A DNA stretch of 64,000 bases from Empedobacter tilapiae (GTDB lineage: Bacteria > Bacteroidota > Bacteroidia > Flavobacteriales > Weeksellaceae): NCBI RefSeq assembly GCF_004785645.1, contig NZ_SRPE01000010.1, positions 116,525 through 180,524 of the forward strand, in the 5' to 3' direction. The notes under the pieces are model-generated. The model saw only the letters and a program-made list of their open reading frames with translations. It was not told where the DNA came from and searched no databases. Positions 42,841-51,310 of this stretch are shown here, one piece after another. The translations under genes were made by a program, and so were the position numbers. The first letter of the stretch is position 1. Every line of letters starts with the position of its first letter.

Positions 42841-45255
42841 TTAATTTATTGAAAACGTAATTTTAACAGCGAAACCTTGTTCTGGCTCTAATATTTCTAT
42901 ATTTCCATTATTATCATCAATAACCGATTTTACCAAATACATACCAAGTCCTGTTCCTACCTCATTACCAACCCTATCTCTTTTTGAAGTAGTAAATGCA
43001 AGAAAAATTTCCTCTTTATTATCAAATGTTTTGTCTAGTCCTTTGCCGTTATCTGAGAAGATAATCTCTATTCTATTATTAACTATACTTAGCTCGATCA
43101 ATATATTTCTTTCATCAACAGAATTCTTATCTTCAAATGAATCAATAGAGTTGTTAATTAGATTTGAAAATATTGTTGTCATATCCATTTCAAAGGCTCT
43201 GAAACTATAGTTAGTATCAATTGTTCTATCACTAATTATAAAATTAATATCCTTTCGTTTAAATATTCTTTTCCAAGTATCTTGTAATTGTATAAAAAAG
43301 TTTCCAAAATTTAGTTTAGTCCTCGTTCGTTTATCTTTTCTTATTGCTGTTAAAGTATAATCAATCCAATGTTTTATTTTTTCTTTATCTTCTTTGAGTA
43401 AAGCAAAAATATCAACAACATCGCCAAACTCAGTTGAGTCATTGATACTGCTAGGTAATAACTTCATTTCATTAGGAATTAGATTTAAAACATTTTTTTC
43501 TAATTCTACTATTTCAGATGCATTATTACTAACCTCTTTCAATTCGTGTGAAAATGAGGAAACAATTAGACCCAAACTTGCCAACGATCTCACTTGCACA
43601 ATTTCTTGGTTCTCTTCCTCTTTTTTATCATCAATTATTCCTCTAACTGATTCTTTAAAGAACTCTTCATAGGCTTCTTGTTGCTCTTCTTCATTGGACG
43701 TATTATTTGACTTACTATCTTCAATTATTCTTAACGCTAATTCGTGCGCTTTTTTTTGTATTTCCTCGTTTTTGCGTTTTTCTTCCTCTTGCTTATTAAA
43801 AATATAAATAGGATTCAACACCCTTGAACGATCAACTTCAAATTCGTGAATACAGGCAATAATAATATTTTTAAATAACTCAAATGCATCATTTTCCTGT
43901 AAACCACCACGATCTGATTTATCAACCAATAAAGGGTTATCATTTCTAGAAATAGTGATGATACCTGCTAAAGATTCATTATTTACTCTCCAATCACCTA
44001 TGCGTTGCCCAGCACCAGCAGGACTTTTTCCTGCTCTAAAACCTAAACCTAACCAGTCGTTTTTAGGATCACCATAAGGACGAACCCTAAAAGAATCGCG
44101 ATATATTTTTATTCCACCAAATCTTTCTAATGTTGCTCTTCTTTCTCTACTAACTATACTTTTATATGGATAACCCTCTTTTTTAGAATTGGTAAATTTT
44201 ATATAGTTATAAGTAAACTGAAAATCACCTAACTCAATTAAAAATTCTCTTCTTAATTGATTCATCTCCCAATTCAATAATTTAGCAATACTTTTTGTAT
44301 AAGTGAAAGTCTTTTTTTCTATAGATTCTAAATTAAATGGCTGAGATAAGTTTTGAAATAAATGTCCATATTTCCTTTTTAATACTTGTAAATCAAGTTC
44401 ATTTCTTTCAATTGTAAATTCAACTGAAAGTTTCTCTGCAAAATACTTGGCTGTTACTTTATAATCGAAATCATTAAAGAAAGCAGTTTTCACATCACCA
44501 TATTGTGACAAATTTTGAAGATGTTTGAAATAAACCTTAAATGGAATATTTAATTCTTTAGGGGGAATCAAAGCTTCCAAACTAGAAAATACACTATTAA
44601 TTTCCGCAGGAAACCATTCATCTTTTAAATTACATATTTTTAAAATTGTGCCATGCTCAAAATCAATATCCTTTATTTCAGAAAAATCGAAACTTGTTCC
44701 AAGAACCTCATTAATTTTATTTTTAATATCTATTTTAACTGGTGTGATATCCGCTTCTATTTCAGAAATTGATTTATTAAAATCATCAAATTGTGCCCAA
44801 TCCATATTCCAGTAAATTCCATCATTATTTTTATTCTTCTTAGATAAAGTCCACATCTCGGTCTCAAAACCTAACCGATCTAGTGCAAAACGCCCAATTC
44901 CTTTAGCTCCAGTTTTTACTCTTTCTTTATCTGACAAATAAAATTGTTCTTTATTTCCTGTACCTATTTGCATCCAATATTCTTCAACAATATCCCTTTC
45001 CATACCATCACCATTGTCAATGATATAAATAATACTATTCTCTTTATCAGGAACTAAATAAATTTCTTTATTCTCATCTTCTTTCTCAATAATAGGTATA
45101 TCAAAAAAAACAAAACAATTTTCAGCATCCGCATCATAAGAATTTTTAACCAATTCAGTGATTGCACCTTCTGGATTTGAAAAATTTTCTCTTCCCAAAA
45201 GTTTACCTGCTCTTGCAGAAATCTTAAATGGTATTTTTTCTGTACTGTTAGTCAT
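42841..45255 (-). CDS. Double-GHKL protein: MORC/Hsp90-like ATPase fused to HisKA-HATPase kinase
   Basis: The 804 residues hold two ATP sites. The N-terminal GHKL domain has the N box ITELVKNSYDADA (32-43), IIDNGDGM (78-85) and TGAKGIGRFA (115-124). It is followed by an S5-like region containing GGIKIYRDSFRVRPYG (380-395), as in MORC/MutL-type proteins of restriction loci. A coiled linker (~490-550) leads to a histidine-kinase H box SLGLIVSSFSHELKE with H570, then a second GHKL domain with IFSNLINNSIDSF (695-707), FSDNGKGL (733-740) and GTGLGMYLV (767-775). It should phosphorylate itself and pass phosphate to the receiver encoded next. Head gene of the operon. Confidence 0.88.
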   Translation of the reverse strand: MTNSTEKIPFKISARAGKLLGRENFSNPEGAITELVKNSYDADAENCFVFFDIPIIEKEDENKEIYLVPDKENSIIYIIDNGDGMERDIVEEYWMQIGTGNKEQFYLSDKERVKTGAKGIGRFALDRLGFETEMWTLSKKNKNNDGIYWNMDWAQFDDFNKSISEIEADITPVKIDIKNKINEVLGTSFDFSEIKDIDFEHGTILKICNLKDEWFPAEINSVFSSLEALIPPKELNIPFKVYFKHLQNLSQYGDVKTAFFNDFDYKVTAKYFAEKLSVEFTIERNELDLQVLKRKYGHLFQNLSQPFNLESIEKKTFTYTKSIAKLLNWEMNQLRREFLIELGDFQFTYNYIKFTNSKKEGYPYKSIVSRERRATLERFGGIKIYRDSFRVRPYGDPKNDWLGLGFRAGKSPAGAGQRIGDWRVNNESLAGIITISRNDNPLLVDKSDRGGLQENDAFELFKNIIIACIHEFEVDRSRVLNPIYIFNKQEEEKRKNEEIQKKAHELALRIIEDSKSNNTSNEEEQQEAYEEFFKESVRGIIDDKKEEENQEIVQVRSLASLGLIVSSFSHELKEVSNNASEIVELEKNVLNLIPNEMKLLPSSINDSTEFGDVVDIFALLKEDKEKIKHWIDYTLTAIRKDKRTRTKLNFGNFFIQLQDTWKRIFKRKDINFIISDRTIDTNYSFRAFEMDMTTIFSNLINNSIDSFEDKNSVDERNILIELSIVNNRIEIIFSDNGKGLDKTFDNKEEIFLAFTTSKRDRVGNEVGTGLGMYLVKSVIDDNNGNIEILEPEQGFAVKITFSIN

Positions 45256-45645
45256 TGAATAGTGCTGTTAATCTTACATTTAACTTTTCTGCTATTTTAA
45301 TAAAGATTTTATAAGTAGTTAATCTTGTAATTATAGTATAATTTTCTCAACTATACATTTAATACTTTGATCAATTAATTGCCTTTTTAATCTTAAAATT
45401 GCATACGGTGTAAAGATATTGATTTTTGAACTGTTAAAATCTAAACTTATGAAATTAAATTCACTTGCCTTAAAATACAGATAATATATAATTTGAGTAT
45501 TTACTTCAGAAATTATTATAATAAAAGTCTTATACAATTTCTCCACAAAAAGGTTGACCTACTCGCTTATAAATAGAACCTGATAAATTCTAAAACGAAT
45601 AAAACTAATACTCCAAGGTTTAATTTGTGTAATTAAATTGTACGG
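45256..45645. other. AT-rich spacer upstream of the GHKL operon
   Basis: It should contain the operon promoter, but no exact TAnnTTTG box near the start is visible. A 71-codon minus-strand frame (45331-45546) is not convincing. Confidence 0.35.
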
Positions 45646-45705
45646 ATTACATCAAACTCGTTGGAAATTCTTCTTCAACCAATTCAATTGATTCTATAGT
45701 TGATT
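45646..45705. repeat. 60-bp direct repeat, copy in the GIY-YIG gene 3' end
   Basis: Encodes the last ~19 codons and stop of the GIY-YIG gene. Matches 47968-48027 with four differences, same orientation. Confidence 0.8.
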
Positions 45706-46315
45706 GTTCTTTTAGTAGTAATGATTCCCTATATTCCATAGCCTCCGCATCTGTTATAAATTCAGCTTCAAAGCCTAACTCTACTATTTTTTCTTTAATT
45801 TCTTGAAGAGTTACATTAAAAAACTCTCTTCTATAGTTAAATAAATTGACAGCTTTATCTGCAAATGCTTTATGCAATTCATATTCTAAGGTTCTGGCTT
45901 CATCACTATAAATCATGGCATGAACATCAAATCGAAATGGAACTGAGGCATCTCCTAATTCTCGTACCCTATCCAAAGCTTCTAGCCTTCTTGTCATTCC
46001 TATTTTAAATACATTTTCTCCAAAAGAACCAATATTTGAAATAATATACACATGTCCTCTCTTGGTCTGCTGAGCCATAGATAAAGCTCTTTCCTTTTTT
46101 AACCTTGCCTCTTCCAATTCTTTTTCGAGTTGCTCTATTTGTAATTTTAATTCTTCGGAATTATTAGTCCCTTGCTCCTTTCTTACTTTTTCTAAAGCTT
46201 TTTGGAAATAGGCTTCTTCTTTTTCTGCTTCTTTTTGAGCTTTCTCAAATTCTCTTTTTGCTTTTTCTTCTTCTGAATGATACTCGATGCAAAAAATAAT
46301 TTTGTTAATTATTTA
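45647..46315 (-). pseudogene. 5'-truncated DUF4041 / T5orf172 GIY-YIG protein
   Basis: The frame is open from an upstream stop at 46313-46315 to the TAA at 45647 (~222 codons) but has no ATG before the conserved core. Its N-terminal part is a coiled coil (EEKAKREFEKAQKEAEKEE), then ALSMAQQTKRGHVYIISN and FKIGMTRRLEALDRVRELG, the GIY-YIG-like T5orf172 core, ending in EEEFPTSLM. Full DUF4041 proteins have another ~250 residues and begin MG-x-FDFLKKKE. That exact beginning survives at 48189-48028 on the same strand. So this copy has lost its front half. Translation from a TTG at 46117 is conceivable. Confidence 0.75.
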
Positions 46316-46368
46316 ATTTTATCCTTTATTTGCTATTGTAAAAGTGTTTTTTCACTTAATTTATAAGA

Positions 46369-47862
46369 ATGCAGTATATTAAAATATTTCTTTTTTTTTC
46401 AATTGGCTTTTTGTTTTCTTGTACAAATGAAGACGATAAATTAGATATAAAAGATGATGTAACAAAAGTAAATCAAGCTCCAAAAAACTTTGAGATAACA
46501 ATTAAAGATGTGTCACATTCTAGTGCTAAAATAATTTGGAATGCTGCAATTGACCCAGATAACGATCCTGTCAAATATGATATTTATCTAGAAAATGTAA
46601 AAATTTTCTCAGATCTAATTGATTTAGAAGCTAATTTTCAAAATCTTGAAGAATTAAAAAACTACTCTGGTTATATAATAGCAAAAGACAGTCATGGTAA
46701 TGAAACAAGAGAATATTTTAAATTTATAACTTTCAAATATTACTTGAAATTTATGAAGGATTATGATTATGGTCCAAATAAATATCATGGTGAATTATCA
46801 TCAATTACTTTAACAGAGGATAATCATTATTTGGTTTCTGGTATATTCTCTCGTTCAGTATTTGTGTTTAAAATTAATGCTGAAGGCGATTTAATTTGGA
46901 ATAAATATTATACTTTTTCAGATCCAGATTTTTATCAAACATTAAATAAACCTGTTGAAATTATTAATTCTAATAATGGATCTATTTTCACGTACCAACA
47001 CTATGTAGTTCAATTAGATAAAAATGGCAATAAAATATGGCAAAAAGATTTTAGAGAAATATATGGATACGATCAGTATATTTTATTAGAGTCTTTAAAG
47101 TATGATCAACAAAATAATTTGGTTGTTGTTGGAAATCATATGCATTCAGAATTTATGGATGATATAAAAGGTGTTGCTGTAAAGTTTTCTCCAAATAAAA
47201 ACATATTATGGCATAAGTCATACGAATTAGATTATTATAATAATATTTTAGATTTAGCATTTGATAAGAATAATAACATGATTATGTTTGGAGATACTCG
47301 TCTTGAAGACCAAAATGGTAGATATTCTAATGCTAAATTTTGGTTGTTTAAAATTGATATGAATGGTAATAAAATTTTCGAAAAAAAATTTGGCGATGGT
47401 TATTGTTTTCCAATAAAAATAATTAATACAAAGGATGAAAATTTCATTATTCAGGGACATTGGATGGGAGCTTATGATAAAAGATTTGATATTATAAAGA
47501 AAATTGATCAAAGTGGTAATTTTATATGGGAACACTCTTTCCTATCAGATGAAATTGCACAATTTTCGGTTACTGAATTATCAAATTCAGATATATTGGT
47601 TACAGGTAAAGATAATAATAGATCTATGGGGTTCTCAGATATAAGATACATTAATTTATCTCCAGAAGGTAAAAAGCTATGGCAAAAAACAATTGCTTTT
47701 GATTATTCATACACTGCAGGAGTTGATGTGTTAGCGACAGATGACGGTGGTTTTACTATGATTTCAGATTTCGTGAAGATAGATTATAATTATTACTCAA
47801 TGTATCCTAATGCCAAAATTCTTTTATTAAAATCTGATCCTTATGGAAACATAACAATGTAA
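46369..47862 (+). CDS. FN3-containing lipoprotein with beta-propeller-like repeats (497 aa)
   Basis: The lipoprotein signal ends in FLFSC (Cys ~18). A fibronectin-III-like domain follows at ~38-120 (APKNFEITIKDVSHSSAKII, DPDNDPVKYDIYLE). The rest (~125-497) is a run of ~50-residue blade-like repeats, several with a G-D/N-x-I-W-x-K-x-x pattern (EGDLIWNKYYTF, NGNKIWQKDF, EGKKLWQKTI), as in secreted beta-propellers of Bacteroidetes. No catalytic residues. It probably sits at the outer surface and binds a ligand. The gene is intact but inserted between two fragments of a broken DUF4041 gene, so it arrived with a rearrangement (inference). Confidence 0.8.
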   Translation: MQYIKIFLFFSIGFLFSCTNEDDKLDIKDDVTKVNQAPKNFEITIKDVSHSSAKIIWNAAIDPDNDPVKYDIYLENVKIFSDLIDLEANFQNLEELKNYSGYIIAKDSHGNETREYFKFITFKYYLKFMKDYDYGPNKYHGELSSITLTEDNHYLVSGIFSRSVFVFKINAEGDLIWNKYYTFSDPDFYQTLNKPVEIINSNNGSIFTYQHYVVQLDKNGNKIWQKDFREIYGYDQYILLESLKYDQQNNLVVVGNHMHSEFMDDIKGVAVKFSPNKNILWHKSYELDYYNNILDLAFDKNNNMIMFGDTRLEDQNGRYSNAKFWLFKIDMNGNKIFEKKFGDGYCFPIKIINTKDENFIIQGHWMGAYDKRFDIIKKIDQSGNFIWEHSFLSDEIAQFSVTELSNSDILVTGKDNNRSMGFSDIRYINLSPEGKKLWQKTIAFDYSYTAGVDVLATDDGGFTMISDFVKIDYNYYSMYPNAKILLLKSDPYGNITM

Positions 47863-47967
47863 GTTTATTTTAATAACGAATTAACACATCTATATTATTT
47901 AAAAGTAAAATGTAAATTCGGCATATAAAACGTTTTTTTTCTAACGTTAAGTAGTCTTTATATTAGA

Positions 47968-48027
47968 ATTACATTAAACTCGTTGGGAATTCTTCTTCAA
48001 TCATTTCAATTGATTCTATAGTTGATT
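47968..48027. repeat. 60-bp direct repeat, second copy
   Basis: Same orientation as 45646-45705, four differences. It flanks the lipoprotein gene on its far side. Confidence 0.8.
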
Positions 48028-48189
48028 TTCTTTTTCTGTTTTTATATAGAATTCTACATCTACTATTCCGTTATATCTATTTTGATTAGAGTTCAATTCA
48101 GAATTAGTATTTTCTAAACTAATAATCTTTTTTTCGAGTTCAGAAATTTTATCAAATTCTTTCTTCTTTAAAAAATCAAATATTCCCAT
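47968..48189 (-). pseudogene. Internally deleted DUF4041 gene: N-terminus joined out of frame to C-terminus
   Basis: From ATG 48189 it reads MGIFDFLKKKEFDKISELEK, the standard DUF4041 start, for ~50 codons. It then meets the C-terminal coding sequence (STIESIE..EEEFPTSLM) in the wrong frame and stops at 48016. About 400 codons of middle sequence are missing. It is the complement of the 5'-truncated fragment at 45647-46315. Confidence 0.75.
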
Positions 48190-48451
48190 CACAATTAATT
48201 TTCTTGACACAACAAAACTACATAGAGCGTTACAATCTGATTTACGTGAAACCGTAGTTTATAAAAAATGTAATCAGGATATTTTGGCTAACTATACAAT
48301 AAAGTATTTTACAAAGGTTTTGTATATTAGTCTTTGTATAGAATAATGTTAGCGGTTAGGCTACAAATGAAAGTTCCTATGATAAAGAAATGGCTACAAT
48401 ACTACACTACTTTTCTTTTGGCTAAAAAATTCATAGCTAGCTAAATAACAT

Positions 48452-48532
48452 GTTAAAACTCGCGTAAAAGAAGGCGGTCACAATATTCCAACAGATGGAA
48501 TTGAAAGGAGATACATTAATGGAATTAAAAAT
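48452..48532 (+). pseudogene. Zeta-toxin remnant
   Basis: In one frame the plus strand reads VKTRVKEGGHNIP..IERRYINGIKN, the C-terminal motif of Bacteroidetes zeta-toxin-family kinases (usual form RV-x-EGGHNIP-x-x-VIERRY). Upstream sequence has stops and only scraps of the family; downstream it continues in frame into a basic Ser/Thr/Lys tail. The rest of the toxin is gone. Confidence 0.6.
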
Positions 48533-48624
48533 GTGACTTCGAGAACCTCGGCCACCAAGAAAACCGTTTCCAGAGACTCTCGGACGGAAAAGGTATTCAA
48601 GAAATATAACGTATATAACCAAAT

Positions 48625-49359
48625 TTATTTTATAGTCTCATTCCAATAATAACTGTCGGGATAAATTCTTTTTCCAAATATTGCTGTGCCCACTCTTATA
48701 ATCGTTGCCCCCTCCTCAATGGCTATTTCCATATCTCCACTCATTCCCATTGACAATTCCTGCATTTCTACGTTAGGTAGGTTTAAAGCCACAATTTTCT
48801 GTTGAATATCTTTGAGCAATCGAAAACACTTACGCACCTTTTCGGTTTCGGCACTAAATAAACCTATGGTCATCAAACCTTTTATTTTTAGAGTTTCCAA
48901 CTTTGCTACCTGCTTTACTAATTCTATTGCATTATCGGGACCAACACCAAATTTGCTTTCTTCAAAAGAAGTATTTACTTGTATCAACACTTCTATGGTT
49001 TTGTTTTCAAATTCTAATCGTTGGTGGATTTTTTTTGCTAGATCCCAACGATCAAGCGATTGAATACAGGATACATTATATTTCAAAAGATCTTTAATTT
49101 TGTTTGTCTGCAAATGCCCAATGAAATGATTAGTGTGCAGAATTTCTTTCAATGATTCGTTTTTCTCTTTAAGTTCCTGTACCTTGTTTTCGGCTATTAA
49201 TGTATATCCTGCTTGTAATGCAATTTTTATACGTTCGGCAGGTACAGTTTTGGTTGCCAATAACAGTTTTATCTCATTAGAATTTCTGTTACTATTTATA
49301 CAGGCATTATTTATTCGCTTCCGAATATCGGTAATATTGTTTAAAATTTCTTCGTTCAT
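48625..49359 (-). CDS. YggS/PLPBP-family pyridoxal-phosphate homeostasis protein
   Basis: The 244 residues form an alanine-racemase-like TIM barrel: LLATKTVPAERI with the PLP lysine (~36), FIGHLQTNKIKDLL, the LIQVNTSFEESKFG strand, and the C-terminal phosphate-binding region ELSMGMSGDMEIAIEEG and IRVGTAIFG. It binds PLP and buffers the vitamin B6 pool; no catalytic activity is known. It ends the block that begins with a truncated MocR regulator, another PLP-linked protein. Composition appears less AT-rich than the flanking defence genes. Confidence 0.92.
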   Translation of the reverse strand: MNEEILNNITDIRKRINNACINSNRNSNEIKLLLATKTVPAERIKIALQAGYTLIAENKVQELKEKNESLKEILHTNHFIGHLQTNKIKDLLKYNVSCIQSLDRWDLAKKIHQRLEFENKTIEVLIQVNTSFEESKFGVGPDNAIELVKQVAKLETLKIKGLMTIGLFSAETEKVRKCFRLLKDIQQKIVALNLPNVEMQELSMGMSGDMEIAIEEGATIIRVGTAIFGKRIYPDSYYWNETIK

Positions 49360-49378
49360 ACTTCCTAGTATTAAAAGG

Positions 49379-49864
49379 TTATTGCTTTGCTAATGCTTCC
49401 ATTTTTTCGGGAGTAATAGTCCACCGTATCCATTTATCATCTGGCTTTGACCCCAAACTTTTATAAAATTTCTGAGCGTTAATATTATTGGCAAGAACTA
49501 ACCAATTAAATTTTTTATATCCATTATTGAGGGCATATTGAGCAAGACCTTTCAGTAATCTTTTACCAATATTTTTGCCTCTTTGGTTAGTATCGACATA
49601 TAACCATTTAAGCATTAAAGAAGGTTTTAGATTGTGCATAAAAGGAATGGTATAATAAACAGCAATACCTACAAGTTTACTGTTCCCTGTCTCTGCAACG
49701 ATAGCACCGAATTGAGGGTTTGTTCCAAATCCACGACTTAACAAGTCGTTTTCTGAAAGGCTAAAATCTGTATCGCCCTCATATACAACAATCGCTTCCA
49801 TTAACCGCAAAAGTTCTGGAATATCCTGCTCTTTCATTTCTCTGATTTGTATTTCATTTTCCAT
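49379..49864 (-). CDS. GNAT-family N-acetyltransferase
   Basis: The 161 residues have the GNAT core: acetyl-CoA-binding motif A in LYVDTNQRGKNIGKRLLKGL (Q/R-x-x-G-x-G/A equivalent RGKNIG) and motif B NNINAQKFYKSLG. An N-terminal strand IREMKEQDIPELLRLM is typical. The substrate is unknown; the fold is close to spermidine/diamine or aminoglycoside acetyltransferase-like proteins. It lies 19 nt upstream of YggS in the same direction. Confidence 0.88.
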   Translation of the reverse strand: MENEIQIREMKEQDIPELLRLMEAIVVYEGDTDFSLSENDLLSRGFGTNPQFGAIVAETGNSKLVGIAVYYTIPFMHNLKPSLMLKWLYVDTNQRGKNIGKRLLKGLAQYALNNGYKKFNWLVLANNINAQKFYKSLGSKPDDKWIRWTITPEKMEALAKQ

Positions 49865-49899
49865 TTGTCCGTTTTAAATTCTTACTATTTTGTTTCTCT

Positions 49900-50640
49900 T
49901 TATTGCAGATGGGATATCGTTTCGGTTTGACAGATTGATTTTTCTTCCAATTCTTTTATCAGTACCGTTTTTACAGCCGTAAACGTATGGTCTTTGGCTT
50001 CTGCAAATGAAACGTTGTATTTACGTTCTATGTTCTGTAACTCTATTGGAAATCGGAATAATAGCTTGTTGTAATACTCGTCTAAAACTTCGGGTATTGG
50101 TATTTCAAAATTTATCCGTAGCTGAAACCGCCTTAACAAAGCTGTATCAATAATTTCTGGGTGGTTGGTTGCACATAGTAATAATGCCTTTTCGGGATAG
50201 TAGTCTATCAACTGTATTAAGGTATTTACCAATCTTCGCATTTCGCCTACGTCTTTATCATCGTTACCTCTTGCTTTTGCGATTTGGTCAAATTCATCTA
50301 AAAACAAAACGGCTTTTTCCCGACCTGCTTTGTCAAATACCTGTTTGATGTTCTGCGATGTTTCGCCTATACGTGAACATACTACATTACTCAAATTGAG
50401 TATGAGAATATTTTTGCCTAACGTATTTGCAATAGCTTTGGCGGTCATTGTTTTGCCACAACCCGAATTACCGTGAAGCAATATTTTATTATTTACAGGA
50501 AGTCCGTATTGGCTTAATTCTTCATTGTATTTATGTTCCTTTATCAGCTGTTCAAACTTTTGCCTGTTAGCTTCATCCAGAAATATATCGTTTAATGATA
50601 CCTGCTCTTTGTCGTTTATGATAAGGTTAAATACATTCAT
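49900..50640 (-). CDS. Small AAA+ ATPase (FtsH/katanin-like core)
   Basis: The 246 residues carry a complete AAA+ module: Walker A HGNSGCGKTMTAKAIA (~56-71), Walker B AVLFLDEFDQIAK (~110-122), sensor-1 ALLLCATNHPE and the arginine finger in LLRRFQLRINF. A short N-terminal segment precedes it and there is no protease domain. It is probably a stand-alone chaperone-like or remodeling ATPase. Its 5' side is a tRNA-like gene 20 nt away and its downstream neighbour is a GNAT. Target unknown. Confidence 0.85.
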   Translation of the reverse strand: MNVFNLIINDKEQVSLNDIFLDEANRQKFEQLIKEHKYNEELSQYGLPVNNKILLHGNSGCGKTMTAKAIANTLGKNILILNLSNVVCSRIGETSQNIKQVFDKAGREKAVLFLDEFDQIAKARGNDDKDVGEMRRLVNTLIQLIDYYPEKALLLCATNHPEIIDTALLRRFQLRINFEIPIPEVLDEYYNKLLFRFPIELQNIERKYNVSFAEAKDHTFTAVKTVLIKELEEKSICQTETISHLQ

Positions 50641-50660
50641 TGAAATATAAAATAATATTG

Positions 50661-50731
50661 AGGTCGGGAATGGATTCGAACCACTGCAAAAGGTATTGCG
50701 TACCCTTGTCTGACCACTCGACTACCCGACC
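50661..50731 (-). tRNA. tRNA-Cys(GCA)-like gene with a non-canonical anticodon loop
   Basis: On the minus strand 71 nt fold as a cloverleaf: acceptor GGTCGGG/CCCGACC (7 bp), D-arm GTC-GAGTGGTCA-GAC, anticodon stem AGGGT/ACCTT, variable TTGC, T-arm AGTGG-TTCGAAT-CCATT. The discriminator is T, as in tRNA-Cys. The anticodon loop is ACGCAAT, giving GCA at 34-36, but position 33 is C instead of the near-invariant T. No encoded CCA. It may be a working odd tRNA or a decayed one. Confidence 0.75.
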
Positions 50732-50773
50732 ATTTTTTTGAAAAGGGCGAACCGATTAAGTCTGCCCATTCTG

Positions 50774-51220
50774 TTACTTCCACCAATAGTAATAATTGTG
50801 CTTACCGTCATATTCAAAACCGCAACGTGGATATAATTGATTGCCTATGTCGTTTGTTTTTTCAGTTTCAAGCATTAGCCCGCAAGCACCAGTTTCATCG
50901 CACCATTGTTTTGCTCTGTCTATCAATGCTACCGAAAGCCCTTCGCCTCTGTAATCGGGGTGTACAAACAAATCGCTCAATAACCATTGCTTTGCCAATT
51001 TGATGTAATGATACAATTTGTACAACTGCACAAAACCAACAGCTTTGCCGTCTGCATACACGACAAAAATGTTTGATTGGTCGTTGTCTAATCGTTCCTT
51101 AATGAATTGCTTACACTTTTCGTAATCGTCCGCTTGACGATAGAAAACCCGATAAAGGTTAAATAATTTTGCTGTGGTGTCTAAATCGTTTAGACCTACT
51201 TTTTTGATGTTGAACTCCAT
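50774..51220 (-). CDS. GNAT-family N-acetyltransferase
   Basis: The 148 residues have motif A in LFVHPDYRGEGLSVALIDRA (R-G-E-G-L-S), the first strand FNIKKVGLNDLDTTAKLFN and the C-terminal motif GNQLYPRCGFEYDGKHNYYY. This is the compact GNAT layout. Substrate unknown. It is divergent from the MocR-like gene and shares a 90-bp intergenic region with TACAAA/TTTGTA repeats, a pairing seen where a MocR regulator controls a neighbouring gene. Confidence 0.88.
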   Translation of the reverse strand: MEFNIKKVGLNDLDTTAKLFNLYRVFYRQADDYEKCKQFIKERLDNDQSNIFVVYADGKAVGFVQLYKLYHYIKLAKQWLLSDLFVHPDYRGEGLSVALIDRAKQWCDETGACGLMLETEKTNDIGNQLYPRCGFEYDGKHNYYYWWK

Positions 51221-51258
51221 TGTTTTTAAATTATTTTAATTGATAAGTCAAAAGTATT

Positions 51259-51280
51259 TACAAACAGGACTATATTTGTA
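51259..51280 (+). promoter_or_regulatory. -7 box and overlapping inverted repeat upstream of the MocR-like gene
   Basis: TATATTTG (51271-51278) is an exact TAnnTTTG match. TACAAA (51259-51264) and TTTGTA (51275-51280) form an inverted repeat across it, a likely autoregulatory operator. Confidence 0.45.
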
Positions 51281-51310
51281 GCCCTATTTTCAAATAAAAG
51301 GTAGTCCACT

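Noticed and set aside
45331..45546. 71-codon minus-strand frame upstream of the GHKL operon
   Set aside because: Low-complexity Ile/Lys/Asn composition, no recognisable motif, and in the place where the operon's promoter should be.
45647..46117. Intact small GIY-YIG protein starting at TTG 46117
   Set aside because: The frame continues upstream with conserved coiled-coil sequence, and the true gene start is found displaced at 48189, so this is a fragment.
48437..48622. 61-codon minus-strand frame next to YggS
   Set aside because: It is antisense to the zeta-toxin remnant and has no family features.
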